Assembly (NCBI GenBank): GCA_017303335.1
Contig: JAFLBK010000001.1
Coordinates: forward strand, 191,001-255,000
Source: Chitinophagales bacterium
GTDB lineage: Bacteria; Bacteroidota; Bacteroidia; Chitinophagales; Chitinophagaceae
Direction of reading: 5' to 3'
Length of the DNA stretch: 64,000 nucleotides
Shown here: positions 25,232-34,545 of the stretch, one piece after another
How positions within the stretch are numbered: the stretch's first letter is position 1
Layout of the letters: each line of letters opens with the position of its first letter
The notes under the pieces: generated by a model
Database searches by the model: none
What the model saw: the letters and a program-made list of their open reading frames with translations, nothing else
Told to the model about the DNA's origin: nothing
Program-made: the position numbers and the translations under genes

Positions 25232-27286
25232 ATGCGCCGGATACTGGCAGCCATCGTTGGCTTTATTCTTTACCTGCCCGCTTTTCCCCAACAACGTATT
25301 CAGCCAAAGAACATCGAGATCGTCCGCGACAGTTTTGGCGTGCCGCACATCTTCGCGGATACCGATGCCGAAGTGGCTTATGGACTTGCCTGGGCGCAGG
25401 CAGAAGACGATTTTGCCAGCATGCAGGAACCCATGCTGCCGGTAAAGAACCTGATGGGGCGGGTGCAGGGCAAGAAAGGAGCGGCGGGCGATTATGCTTT
25501 CGCCCTGTTCCGTTGCCGGGAGATCACCGAAGAAAAATGGAATACGCTGAGTCCAGGTTTTATTAAACTGGCCGAAGGATATGTACAGGGTATCAATGCC
25601 TATGCCCGCAAGCATCCCGAAGAAGTGCTGCATGAAAAACTCTTTCCCATCAGCGTGAAAGAATATATATCCTCGGCCGTGTTTGCGCTTACCATTTTCA
25701 ATGGGGCCGACCAGGCATTGATCCGCATTTTCAACAACAGCGAATGGGAAGTACCCGAACTGAACAATAAGGGAAGCAATGCGGCGGCCGTAAATGCCGG
25801 GCAAACCAGCAGCGGTGAAACATTTCTTTTCATTAACGCTCACCAGCCCAATACCGGCTCCCAGGCATTTTACGAAGCGCACCTCTGCAGCAAGGAAGGA
25901 TTGAACATTACCGGCGGATTGCTCGCCGGCGGCCCCTGCATCCTCCATGGCGTAAACGAAAACCTCGGTTGGGCGCATACGGTCAATTACTGCGACCGGG
26001 TGGATGAATATCAACTGGAAATGAACCCGGCCAACCCACTCCAATACAAATTCGACGGGCAATGGTACAACCTCGAGGAAAAGACCATCCGCCTGAAGAT
26101 AAAAGGCATACCCATCGCCGTGAAACGGAAAGTATACTGGAGCAAATACGGCGCAACCATGAAGAACAAGCAGGGCTTCTTCGCCATCCGGCTTGGCGCC
26201 AATATGAAGATCGGCGTACTGGACCAATGGTACCAGATGGACAAGGCCCGCAACTTCAGCGAATTCTATGCAGCGATCGACAAACAGGAACTGAGCATGT
26301 TCAACATCATGTATGCCGACCGGTACGATACCATTTTCTACATCAGCAATGCGCTCATGCCGGTTCGCGACGCATCGCCTGTGTACAACTGGAAACGGAC
26401 ATTGCCCGGGAATACATCGAAAACCCTGTGGACCCAGTTTCGGCCAGAGAAAACACTACCGCAATACGTGAACCCCAAAAGTGGTTTCCTCTTCAATACC
26501 AACCACTCACCTTTCCTGGCTACGTCGGCAACCGATAACCTGAAGCCTTCTTCCTTTGCCAAAACCGATGGCTGGGAACTTTACCACGTGAACCGAAGCG
26601 TACGCTTCCTGGAATTGTTTCCCCAAAACGAAAAACTGAGTTACGAAAAATTCAGGCAGATCAAATTCGATAAACAGTTGCCTGCTGTTTTACAATATCC
26701 CTATAAGATCGACTCCATGTTCCTGCTCGACCCGGCCGGATACCCGGAACTGGCTTCGCTCATCAGCACCTTCAAGACCTGGGACAAACGCGGGGATGCC
26801 GACAGCAAGGGCGCCGCCATTTTCCTGCTCACCTATGAGTATCTGAAAAAGAAACTCCAGGGACAACCACCCCGATCGATCACCCAACAAGAGGCCGTTG
26901 AAACATTCACGTATGTAAACACGTACATGCAAACCCATTTCGGCCGAAACGACCTGGTACTGGGCGATATCCAACGACTCGTGCGTGGCGACCGCGACTG
27001 GCCGCTCTGGGGACTTCCCGATCTCTTATCGCCGCAATGGACCGAACCCTGGGCCGCGGGTAAATTAAAATCGGTTGGCGGTGATGGCTTGATCATGTTT
27101 GCCCGGTTCTCCCGGGATGGCTTACCAAAAATCGAGAGTGTGAACATGTACGGCGCCAGCGCCAAACCAGGCAATAAGCATTTCGATGACCAGGTGGAAT
27201 TATACCTGAAGCAACAAACCAAGAAGATGACACTCGATAAAACAGAAGTGTACCGGAACGCGGAACGCATTTATCATCCTGAGTAA
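25232..27286 (+). CDS. Penicillin acylase family N-terminal-nucleophile hydrolase
   Basis: 684 residues with a signal peptide (about 1-20), so periplasmic. The A-chain part begins I-x-I-V-R-D-S-F-G-V-P-H-I-F-A-D-T, the standard start of the family. The precursor is then expected to be cut before the nucleophile S182 in NKGSNAAAV, which becomes the N-terminus of the B chain. A following N-A-H-Q-P-N motif and GAGGPCILHG-like turns fit the fold. Family members cut amide bonds of beta-lactams, acyl-homoserine lactones or other acyl amides. The substrate here is unknown, and a quorum-quenching role is possible but not shown by the sequence. Confidence 0.88.
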   Translation: MRRILAAIVGFILYLPAFPQQRIQPKNIEIVRDSFGVPHIFADTDAEVAYGLAWAQAEDDFASMQEPMLPVKNLMGRVQGKKGAAGDYAFALFRCREITEEKWNTLSPGFIKLAEGYVQGINAYARKHPEEVLHEKLFPISVKEYISSAVFALTIFNGADQALIRIFNNSEWEVPELNNKGSNAAAVNAGQTSSGETFLFINAHQPNTGSQAFYEAHLCSKEGLNITGGLLAGGPCILHGVNENLGWAHTVNYCDRVDEYQLEMNPANPLQYKFDGQWYNLEEKTIRLKIKGIPIAVKRKVYWSKYGATMKNKQGFFAIRLGANMKIGVLDQWYQMDKARNFSEFYAAIDKQELSMFNIMYADRYDTIFYISNALMPVRDASPVYNWKRTLPGNTSKTLWTQFRPEKTLPQYVNPKSGFLFNTNHSPFLATSATDNLKPSSFAKTDGWELYHVNRSVRFLELFPQNEKLSYEKFRQIKFDKQLPAVLQYPYKIDSMFLLDPAGYPELASLISTFKTWDKRGDADSKGAAIFLLTYEYLKKKLQGQPPRSITQQEAVETFTYVNTYMQTHFGRNDLVLGDIQRLVRGDRDWPLWGLPDLLSPQWTEPWAAGKLKSVGGDGLIMFARFSRDGLPKIESVNMYGASAKPGNKHFDDQVELYLKQQTKKMTLDKTEVYRNAERIYHPE

Positions 27287-27289
27287 CCC

Positions 27290-28468
27290 TTATTTTTCAT
27301 TGGCCGCTTCACGGGCAAACTGCAGCAATTGCCAGTACGGAGCACGGTACTGGTTTTTTTCCCGGAAGATTTCCGCCTTCTGCAGCGTGCGGTTCTTTAC
27401 CCGTGCATGCATGGCAACAAAGTATTGGTTCTTCAACGCCCGGGTGGCGCTCATGCCTTCGGGTATGATGCCCGTTCTTCCAAACAGATTTTTCAGCATG
27501 CTGTACGCCTTCAGCACCCGGGCCACCGGCAGTTGCCAGCGGTTGTAGCCGATCTGTTCCCCGGCATCGGCTTTTTCCAGCAGGGCATCCATCACGGCAT
27601 TGTCAACATGATCCTTGAACAGGGTCTCCGGATCACGCCACTCGGCCACCACACTCAGTTGCGGATCGTATTCCAGGTCGGCAGGCATCTGGGTGATAAA
27701 ATGCTCCACGCCAAAATCGCTCAGCCAGTTCACCACACCCGGTGACGAAATACTGGAAGGATATTTCCAGAGCTGCATACCATAAAGCCGGTAAGCATAG
27801 GAAGCCACCTCCGAACAGAACAAGGCGGATGAGTCGTAGAAATTCATTTTGAAATCATAGGGTATATGCCGCTTTCCCGCTTCTTCGAACATCGCTTTGG
27901 CGGCTTTCTGTGGCAGCAACGGGTCGGTGGCCAGCATCGCAAGATCATGCCCTGGCCGCATCACCATGAAGCGGAGTTTCTTATCATTCTCGTATTGCGC
28001 TACCGTTGCAACTGCTACGCCTTTTTCGATATGCGCTTCCACCAGCCAGGCTTGTTTTGTTTGCGCATCCACATAGATCAACGCCACATGCGAAAAATTA
28101 CCGGGATAATCATTACCCCGTGAGATCAGCGCCGACACTTCGGCTCCTCCTCTCGATACCAGCAGGTCGCCGCTGTGAACGGTAATGCCGAAGATGGATG
28201 CCGTAGGCGTTACCGATGGTTCATCCGTTACATACAGCGCGGGTGAGTAGTTTTGGGGATCCGCCTGGAGCAATACCTCTTCCGTGGCGGCACGCATGCC
28301 ATACAGCAACATGTAGATCGTATTCCGTACCGCCGGATCGCCAATGTTCCAATCCCTGGATCTTTTCTTCACCAGGGCACGCACCCGGTTGTAGTAATCG
28401 AGAAGCCGTTTCGTATAGGCCGGGTCCGCAGCCACCAGCGATGCAAGCTGGAAGAAATCATTTTCCAT
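27290..28468 (-). CDS. YiiX/YebB-like N1pC/P60 cysteine hydrolase, main part of a split gene
   Basis: 392 residues from the ATG at 28468. The NlpC/P60-like core lies at about 90-240: V-H-S-G-D-L-L-V-S-R-G-G near 97, F-S-H-V-A-L-I with the catalytic His near 126, and A-L-F-C-S-E-V-A-S-Y-A-Y with the catalytic Cys near 217. YiiX/YebB-like enzymes are permuted papain-like amidases acting on lipids or peptides. This frame has no signal peptide. The signal anchor is in the upstream frame (28369-28764), which runs into it through a six-A run at 28468-28473 in a different phase. A single -1 shift there would produce one continuous protein of about 490 residues. Confidence 0.75.
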   Translation of the reverse strand: MENDFFQLASLVAADPAYTKRLLDYYNRVRALVKKRSRDWNIGDPAVRNTIYMLLYGMRAATEEVLLQADPQNYSPALYVTDEPSVTPTASIFGITVHSGDLLVSRGGAEVSALISRGNDYPGNFSHVALIYVDAQTKQAWLVEAHIEKGVAVATVAQYENDKKLRFMVMRPGHDLAMLATDPLLPQKAAKAMFEEAGKRHIPYDFKMNFYDSSALFCSEVASYAYRLYGMQLWKYPSSISSPGVVNWLSDFGVEHFITQMPADLEYDPQLSVVAEWRDPETLFKDHVDNAVMDALLEKADAGEQIGYNRWQLPVARVLKAYSMLKNLFGRTGIIPEGMSATRALKNQYFVAMHARVKNRTLQKAEIFREKNQYRAPYWQLLQFAREAANEK

Positions 28469-28764
28469 TTTTTCCAGGAACTGTCAGCCGGGCCTGGATT
28501 ACCCGATTCGAGCAGTATAAGATCCTGCTGGACGATGGATTCCTGCAAGCGGATCGCTTCGCTGCGTGCGGCCGTATCCATGCGCCGGGCGTTCCGGAAC
28601 CGTTCTTCCATTTGGCTCCACTGCGCATCCCGGTTCCAGGCAAAGGGGGGCTTTCCGCCTGTGACAACAGGTACCCGCTTAGCCGGATCGGGGATCAGCA
28701 GCAACAGGTACAATACAACCAGGGCCAGCAGGAAATAACCGGTCCGCTTCAATAGTCTTTTCAT
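28369..28764 (-). CDS. N-terminal part of the split YiiX-like gene (signal anchor), frameshifted
   Basis: The leftward frame starts at 28764 with a strong membrane segment (residues 8-24) and a hydrophilic region up to about residue 99 (PADSSWKK). After that the reading becomes Trp/Arg-rich and unlike a protein, while the neighbouring -1 phase opens with MENDFFQLASLV. The true coding region therefore probably ends at the six-A run (28468-28473) and continues in the other frame. Possible causes are a real single-base deletion, an assembly error in the homopolymer, or programmed slippage. The gene follows the aminotransferase gene by nine bases. Confidence 0.6.
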   Translation of the reverse strand: MKRLLKRTGYFLLALVVLYLLLLIPDPAKRVPVVTGGKPPFAWNRDAQWSQMEERFRNARRMDTAARSEAIRLQESIVQQDLILLESGNPGPADSSWKKWKMISSSLHRWWLRTRPIRNGFSITTTGCVPW

Positions 28765-28773
28765 TCAATTTAT

Positions 28774-29958
28774 TTAGGAGAGTCGATTCAATACCGAGAT
28801 GATCCTGTCACAGGCAAGCTGTATATCCTGTTCCTGTATGTTCAGCGGCGGTACGATGCGCAGGCAGTTATCGGCAAACAGGAACCAATCCGTGAATACG
28901 CCTTCGCTGATCAACGCGTCGATGATCTTTTTATTCATGCTGAAGCTCTCGAACTCCACCGCCATCATCAGGCCGCGGCTTCGCACAGCGCCGATCTTCG
29001 GATGCTGCAAACGGTTCAGGAATAGTTGTTCTTTCGCCCCAACCATCTCCACCAGTTTTTCATCCAGCAACACATCAAACGCGGCCAACCCCGCAGCACA
29101 ACATACCGGGTGCCCGCCGAAGGTATTTATATGCCCCAGTACCGGATCGTGGGTGAGGCTGTTCATGATTTTCCTGTCGGCCACAAAAGCGCCGAGTGGC
29201 ATTCCGCCACCCAGGGCCTTGCCGAGTAAGAGTATATCGGGCACTATACCGAACTGCTCGAAGGCCCACAAGGTTCCGTTGCGGCCAAAGCCGCACTGGA
29301 TCTCATCGAGTACCAGCAGGGCGCCGGTTTCATCGCAGCGTTGGCGCAGCGCTTTCAACCAGTCTTGTTGCGGAACGATCACCCCTGCTTCGGCCTGGAT
29401 GGTTTCGGCGATAACGCATGCTGTTTCGCTGGTTATCTGTTCCAGTCCGGCAAAGGAGTTATACGGCAATTGGAGAATACCGGGTAACAAAGGGCGAAAT
29501 GCCTGTTGCCAGTATTCGCTGCCCATCACACTCAGGGATCCCTGCGTACTGCCATGGTAAGAATTTTTAAAGGAGATGATCTGTGTGCGGTTCGAATACC
29601 GTTTGGCCAGTTTCATGGCGCCTTCGGTGGCTTCGCTGCCGGATGCTGTAAAAAACACCGAATTCAGGGAGGCGGGCAGCCGGTCGGTAAGCGCTTTGGC
29701 ATAGCGTACCTGCGGACTCTGAACCAACTCGCCATACACCATGATATGCATGTAGGCATCGAGTTGTTTTTTAATGGCCTCCAGCACCCGCGGATGCCGG
29801 TGACCTACATTGCATACACTGATGCCGCCGATCAGGTCGATGTATTCTTTACCGGCTGCATCATACAACCTGGCCCCTTCGGCCCTGCTGATCTCGAGGG
29901 CAAGGGGCGCTTCGGATGTTTGCGCTACATGCAGCAAAAAAAGCTGTCGGTTGGTCAT
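28774..29958 (-). CDS. Class III pyridoxal-phosphate aminotransferase
   Basis: I chose ATG 29958 (MTNRQLFLLHVAQTSEAPLAL); a longer frame to 30006 has an unlikely leader. The protein is 394 residues, a fold-type I aminotransferase of the acetylornithine/ornithine/GABA group. Motifs: DLIGGISVCNVGHRHP, the PLP phosphate loop SGSEATEGAMKLAKR, VLDEIQCGFGR with the cofactor Asp, and LLLGKALGGGMPLGAF with the Schiff-base Lys. The specific substrate cannot be told: the gene is not in an arginine cluster. It is followed closely by the YiiX-like gene, so these may form an operon. Confidence 0.88.
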   Translation of the reverse strand: MTNRQLFLLHVAQTSEAPLALEISRAEGARLYDAAGKEYIDLIGGISVCNVGHRHPRVLEAIKKQLDAYMHIMVYGELVQSPQVRYAKALTDRLPASLNSVFFTASGSEATEGAMKLAKRYSNRTQIISFKNSYHGSTQGSLSVMGSEYWQQAFRPLLPGILQLPYNSFAGLEQITSETACVIAETIQAEAGVIVPQQDWLKALRQRCDETGALLVLDEIQCGFGRNGTLWAFEQFGIVPDILLLGKALGGGMPLGAFVADRKIMNSLTHDPVLGHINTFGGHPVCCAAGLAAFDVLLDEKLVEMVGAKEQLFLNRLQHPKIGAVRSRGLMMAVEFESFSMNKKIIDALISEGVFTDWFLFADNCLRIVPPLNIQEQDIQLACDRIISVLNRLS

Positions 29959-30122
29959 AACAGATTTACGATGCAAAATAACGCCTTCTGCCGCAACCCA
30001 ACACACAAACTATTCATCCTGTAATGTACTTTCTGCGTGGAGAAAATAATTAACGATCGTACAAAGGCTGCAAAGCGGTTAGTTCGTAATTTGTAGCCCG
30101 GAATCCGCGTTTTCCATTTGCC

Positions 30123-32336
30123 ATGATAAAGTTCTCCTTCGCCCTTATGCTCATCTGCCTGTTCACCCTGCCAGTCCGGGCCCAGGAGAAGCTACGTCCG
30201 AAGATCGGCATTACCCTCAGCGGCGGCGGCGCCAAAGGGCTTGCGCACATCGGCATCCTCAAAGCCATCGACAGCGCCGGGCTAAAAATCGACTACATCA
30301 CAGGCACCAGCATGGGCGCCATCGTGGGCGCTTTGTACGCCGTGGGGTACAGCGGGAATGATATTGAAAAGATCGGCCGGGAGATCGACTGGGACCAGCT
30401 ATTCGGCAACCAGATATCCTTTCAGACCCTGTCGATGGAAGAAAAGGAACAGTACAGCCGCTTCGCGATCGAACTCCCCTATGTCAACAATAAAATTAAA
30501 CTGCAGACCGGCGTGATCAAGGGCCAGGAACTGAACCTCAAATTCGCCGAGTTATTCTTCCACGTATCGGATGTTCGCCGTTTCGATCAATTCAGGATCC
30601 CGTTCAAGTGTATGGCCACCGACCTGGAAACGGGTAACCTCGTGGTACTCGATACGGGCAATATCACCACGGCCCTGCGGGCCACGATGGCCATTCCTTC
30701 GATCTTCTCGGCAGTAAGCGTGGGCGATAAGAAACTGGTTGATGGCGGCGTAGTGCGCAATTTCCCGGTGAAGAACGTAAAAGAGATGGGCGCCGATATC
30801 GTGATCGGAAGTAATGTAAGCATGGGGCTTTCCGCCAAGGATAAGATCGCCAACCCGATCGACGTGATCCTGCAGATGGCTTTCTTTAAAGAGGCCAGCG
30901 ATTTCAAGGAAGAGAAGCCGCTGACGGATTATTATATCTACCAGCCCATGGAGAAATACAATATGGGCAGTTTTACCAGCAGCGATGCCATCCTCGACGA
31001 CGGACTGGAAACAGGAAGAGCCTGGTACCCGGTTTTTAAAAAACTGGCCGACAGCCTTAATGCCCTGCCGGCTCCCACCGTAACGCATACCGATTCGATC
31101 CGTAACCACACGGTATTCATAACGGGGTATGAAGTGACCGGGTTAAAAAAGACCAGCCCGATCTTCTTTGTTCACCTGATGAACTTCGACGACCATAAGA
31201 CCTATACCGCTGCGCAGATCAACCGGAGCATACGCAGGGCCTATGGTTCCCGGTATTACAGCAACATCAGCTATTCGCTGGAACACAGCAGCCCCGATAC
31301 GGCCCGCATCGTTTTCAATGTGGAAGAGAACCCGGGTACGCACCTGAAAGCGGGCCTTTATTACACCCGCTTCCGGGGTATCAACGTGAACCTGAACCTT
31401 ACCTCCCGCGACCTGTTCATTCATAATTCCCGGAGCATGGTTTCGCTGTCGATCGGTGAAAGCATCCAGCTGGAAGCCGAGCACCTGCAGTACCTCGGAC
31501 GCATCAAGAACATCGCTTTCCAGACCGGCTTCCGCCTCGACAATTTCGAAGTGAACTCATACAGTGATTATAAAGCGGAAGGTTCGTACAAACAGAATTA
31601 CTCGCAGCTCTTCCTCAACTTCCAGAACAGCGGCAACAATAAGGTTGCGGCCGGCATCGGAAGCGCTTTCGAATACGTTCACTACAGTCCGGCCATACGC
31701 TCCGCCGCGGAGATCAAAGGCAATTTCACCAATTTCAAAAGCTATGTATACATGAAGTACAACAGCCAGAACCAGATCTTCTATCCTACCCGGGGATTGA
31801 AGATGAACCTGGAACTGGCGCATGTTTACGATCAGCGGCCCCGGATCACGCAGCTGCAGAACGGCCAGCCGGTGAACAATACGCTCAACTTCGGTAATTA
31901 CAGCCGCGTTTATTTCGACGGCAGTCTGTTCACCGCCCTGGGCAAGAAATTCAATTTCTTCACCGGGCTGCAGGCGGGCATCAATTTTACCGACCAGCAA
32001 AACGAGTTGAATGATTTCCTGATCGGGGGTATCAACGGCAGTTTCCGCAACCAGATCAAGTTTGCAGGTTTGCAGGAAGCCACGGTAAATTCATCGAGTG
32101 CCGGCGTATTACAACTGGGCTTACGGTATAATCCCATCAACAACGTATACCTCATCGGCCGGGTGAATGGCCTGGTGAAAGATTTCATCGGCAACTCCGC
32201 CAGCCTTTCGGGCCTCAGCGGCTATGCGCTCACCTTTGCCTATCGTACCCCCATCGGGCCCCTGGAGTTAAGCGCCATGTACAGCGACCAGAGCCGGCGC
32301 CTGCAATCCTATGTGCTCTTCGGCATCACCTTTTGA
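30123..32336 (+). CDS. Patatin-like phospholipase with C-terminal outer-membrane barrel
   Basis: 737 residues with signal peptide 1-21 (...LPVRAQ). Residues about 25-320 are a patatin lipase: the oxyanion loop is SGGGAKGLAHIG, the nucleophile is S63 in GTSMG, and D207 in VDGGVVRNFP completes the Ser-Asp dyad. After a POTRA-like region (VFITGYEVTGLKK, about 325-410) comes a beta-barrel to the C-terminal Phe, as in PlpD-type (type Vd) autotransported lipases of Gram-negative bacteria. The protein is expected at the outer membrane, with the lipase exposed or released, acting on phospholipids. A rightward single gene. Confidence 0.9.
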   Translation: MIKFSFALMLICLFTLPVRAQEKLRPKIGITLSGGGAKGLAHIGILKAIDSAGLKIDYITGTSMGAIVGALYAVGYSGNDIEKIGREIDWDQLFGNQISFQTLSMEEKEQYSRFAIELPYVNNKIKLQTGVIKGQELNLKFAELFFHVSDVRRFDQFRIPFKCMATDLETGNLVVLDTGNITTALRATMAIPSIFSAVSVGDKKLVDGGVVRNFPVKNVKEMGADIVIGSNVSMGLSAKDKIANPIDVILQMAFFKEASDFKEEKPLTDYYIYQPMEKYNMGSFTSSDAILDDGLETGRAWYPVFKKLADSLNALPAPTVTHTDSIRNHTVFITGYEVTGLKKTSPIFFVHLMNFDDHKTYTAAQINRSIRRAYGSRYYSNISYSLEHSSPDTARIVFNVEENPGTHLKAGLYYTRFRGINVNLNLTSRDLFIHNSRSMVSLSIGESIQLEAEHLQYLGRIKNIAFQTGFRLDNFEVNSYSDYKAEGSYKQNYSQLFLNFQNSGNNKVAAGIGSAFEYVHYSPAIRSAAEIKGNFTNFKSYVYMKYNSQNQIFYPTRGLKMNLELAHVYDQRPRITQLQNGQPVNNTLNFGNYSRVYFDGSLFTALGKKFNFFTGLQAGINFTDQQNELNDFLIGGINGSFRNQIKFAGLQEATVNSSSAGVLQLGLRYNPINNVYLIGRVNGLVKDFIGNSASLSGLSGYALTFAYRTPIGPLELSAMYSDQSRRLQSYVLFGITF

Positions 32337-32375
32337 CAAATCGATGCTATCTTAGCCCACACGAAACAATACATC

Positions 32376-32909
32376 ATGCCTGTAATACTTCCTGTAAAAG
32401 GCGTTATGCCGGTTTTGGGCGCCGATTGTTATATCGCCCCGAATGCCACCATCGTAGGCGATGTGGTCATGGGCGACCAGTGCAGTGTATGGTTCAACGC
32501 GGTGGTACGGGGCGACGTGAATATTATCCGGATGGGCCGGAAAGTGAACGTACAGGATGGCGCCATCATTCACTGTACCTACCAGAAAACCGGAACACAT
32601 ATAGGAAATAATGTCAGTATCGGACACAATGCAATCGTACATGGCTGCGTTATAGAAGATAATGTGCTCATCGGTATGGGCGCTATTGTGATGGACCACT
32701 GCGTGGTAGGCAGCAACAGCATCATCGCCGCCGGAGCTGTGGTACTTGAAAATACAAAGGTTGAACCGGGAAGCATATACGCCGGGGTGCCGGCCAAAAA
32801 AGTCAAAGACATCAGCCCCGGGCTGATCAGCGGAGAGATCGACCGAATCGCCAATAATTACGTGACATACAGCGGATGGTTCAGGGAAAGCGGAACAGAG
32901 GAAAAATAA
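32376..32909 (+). CDS. Gamma-class carbonic anhydrase-like hexapeptide protein
   Basis: 177 residues of left-handed beta-helix repeats ([LIV]-G-x-x-x-x). The zinc histidines of the gamma carbonic anhydrase/YrdA/PaaY group are visible in I-I-H-C-T, I-G-H-N-A-I-V-H-G-C. VRGDVNIIRMG is the family signature. It is cytoplasmic and trimeric in characterised members. Activity as carbonic anhydrase varies in this group. It follows the patatin gene by 39 bases. Confidence 0.9.
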   Translation: MPVILPVKGVMPVLGADCYIAPNATIVGDVVMGDQCSVWFNAVVRGDVNIIRMGRKVNVQDGAIIHCTYQKTGTHIGNNVSIGHNAIVHGCVIEDNVLIGMGAIVMDHCVVGSNSIIAAGAVVLENTKVEPGSIYAGVPAKKVKDISPGLISGEIDRIANNYVTYSGWFRESGTEEK

Positions 32910-32937
32910 TATCATCCCAAAAGGTTATCTTTAAAAT

Positions 32938-33150
32938 ATGAAAAAGATACTCTTACTTTTTATCTGCGCTTCTTTCATGCTGAACGGTTGCTTCATCAGC
33001 CGCATCTTCACCAAGAAAGAAAAATACGGCTGCCCCACCGACGGGCGGAACGTAGGGGCTGAAAAGATCCTGGCAGGCGACGAGAAAGCCATTAAGGCCG
33101 AGAAGAAAGCCAGGTACAAGGGAAGGAAGAGTATCACGGGAGGCAGGTAA
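32938..33150 (+). CDS. Small putative lipoprotein
   Basis: 70 residues. A lipoprotein signal peptide ends at lipobox L-N-G-C (Cys18). The short mature part is strongly basic near the end (KARYKGRKSITGGR) and contains a G-C-P-T-D-G-R-N segment with a second Cys. Similar tiny basic lipoproteins are frequent in Bacteroidota, with unknown function. Confidence 0.65.
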   Translation: MKKILLLFICASFMLNGCFISRIFTKKEKYGCPTDGRNVGAEKILAGDEKAIKAEKKARYKGRKSITGGR

Positions 33151-33209
33151 GTAAAGTACCCGCCCTTCCATCCAACGATCCAATATTTTATCTTAAAAAA
33201 CCCATACCT

Positions 33210-33512
33210 ATGTGCTACGAGCTGAAAACCAATAACGGCTGTACCGAAGCCGTGATCGACGACAACTGCGGTATCTCCAAGTTTTACGCGATTGCCAACA
33301 CGCTGGCTAAAGAACTCAAAGTAAAATTCCTGAACCAGGTAGACGATGCGGAATCGCTCGACTGGGACTTTCAATACCGGGGACAATTTCTCACCCTGCA
33401 TTACAGCATTTTCAACGGCGTAAGTATTTACCCGCAACAGAAAAAGAACCAGGGCCGCAATGGTAATGTGGTAATGGAAGTAGCGCACTTCCTCGAGCAT
33501 CGTGCCTATTGA
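33210..33512 (+). CDS. Conserved-looking small cytoplasmic protein, function unknown
   Basis: 100 residues, no signal peptide or membrane segment. It has alternating strands and one helix (FYAIANTLAKELKVKF) and a C-terminal E-V-A-H-F-L-E-H. I do not recognise a family. It ends next to the convergent rsgA gene with no spacing. Confidence 0.6.
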   Translation: MCYELKTNNGCTEAVIDDNCGISKFYAIANTLAKELKVKFLNQVDDAESLDWDFQYRGQFLTLHYSIFNGVSIYPQQKKNQGRNGNVVMEVAHFLEHRAY

Positions 33513-34439
33513 TCAATAATCCCGTTCCCCGATCGAATCCAGGATATTGCAATAGCTGATGTACCGTTCCACATGAACCGTACCCTCCTCCACGGCTGTT
33601 TTCACCGCACAGCCGGGCTCGTTCACATGAAGACAGTTATTGAACTGGCATTGGTTGATCAATGCCCGCATTTCGGGGAAATAATGGGATAGTTCCTGTT
33701 TCGAAATATCCACCAGCCCCATTTCACGTATTCCCGGTGTATCGATGATCTTTCCGCCTTCCGGTAGATCGTACATTTCGGCAAAAGTGGTGGTATGCAA
33801 TCCCTTGCCGCTCCAGCCGCTCACATCCTGCGTTTTCAATTTCATCTGTGGAAACACGCTGTTGATAAAAGAAGATTTGCCAACGCCCGAATGGCCGCTG
33901 AGCAGGGTAACCTTATCTTTCAATACCGCTTTAACCGCTTCCACCCCCTCACCCGTTTCCATACTCGTCAGCAACACCCGGTACCCGATCTTTTCATACA
34001 TCGACTTCAGCTCCTGGAATTGCGCTTCTTCTTTCTTTTTGTAGAGATCGGATTTATTGAACACGATGACCGCCGGTATATGATAGGCTTCGGCGATCAC
34101 CAGGAAACGGTCGATGAAACCCTGGGATGTACGGGGATTTTTGAGCGTGGCAAATAATAAGGTCTGATCGAGATTGGATGCCAGGATATGATGCTGGTAT
34201 TTGTTGGCGGGCGATACCCGGTTGATGTAGTTCCGTCTTTCTTCAATCGCTGTTATGATCACGGTATTCTCTTCTCCCTCTTCAAGATCGATCTGCACCC
34301 GGTCGCCCACCGCGATCGGGTTGGTGCTGGTGCGTCCATCGATCTTGAATTTGCCCATGATGCGGGCATTGTAAGCTGTACCGGCTTCATCTTTTACCAC
34401 ATACCAGCTTCCGGTACTTTTATAAACGGTTGCGATCAT
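33513..34439 (-). CDS. rsgA: Ribosome small subunit-dependent GTPase A
   Basis: The longest frame starts at 34514, but homologues begin near ATG 34439 (MIATVYKSTGSWYVV), giving 308 residues. Layout: OB-fold (1-85), a circularly permuted GTPase domain with G4 (V-F-N-K-S-D-L) before G1 (SGHSGVGKSSFIN), G3 (D-T-P-G-I-R), and a C-terminal zinc knuckle (C-x4-C-x-H-x5-C in NQCQFNNCLHVNEPGC). RsgA helps late maturation of the 30S subunit. Confidence 0.93.
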   Translation of the reverse strand: MIATVYKSTGSWYVVKDEAGTAYNARIMGKFKIDGRTSTNPIAVGDRVQIDLEEGEENTVIITAIEERRNYINRVSPANKYQHHILASNLDQTLLFATLKNPRTSQGFIDRFLVIAEAYHIPAVIVFNKSDLYKKKEEAQFQELKSMYEKIGYRVLLTSMETGEGVEAVKAVLKDKVTLLSGHSGVGKSSFINSVFPQMKLKTQDVSGWSGKGLHTTTFAEMYDLPEGGKIIDTPGIREMGLVDISKQELSHYFPEMRALINQCQFNNCLHVNEPGCAVKTAVEEGTVHVERYISYCNILDSIGERDY

Positions 34440-34476
34440 GGAAGCAAATATCCGCATTTCATGCGAACCAGGCCAC

Positions 34477-34506
34477 ACATGGTCTGACGCTTTCGTCTGA
34501 CCATGT
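34477..34506. repeat. Long hairpin between rsgA and the VWA gene, REP-like
   Basis: Arms at 34477-34489 (ACATGGTCTGACG) and 34494-34506 (CGTCTGACCATGT) form a 13-bp stem with one mismatch and a four-base loop. There is no T tract on the leftward strand, so it is not a classical terminator. It may be a REP-type palindrome or an RNA stability element at the 3' end of the operon. Confidence 0.45.
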
Positions 34507-34545
34507 AAAATCATTACATAGTAACACAGGAACCGAATTCTTCGA

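Noticed and set aside
25211..26227. Leftward 338-codon frame over the acylase gene
   Set aside because: The acylase frame has signal peptide and nucleophile motif; this frame is a shadow.
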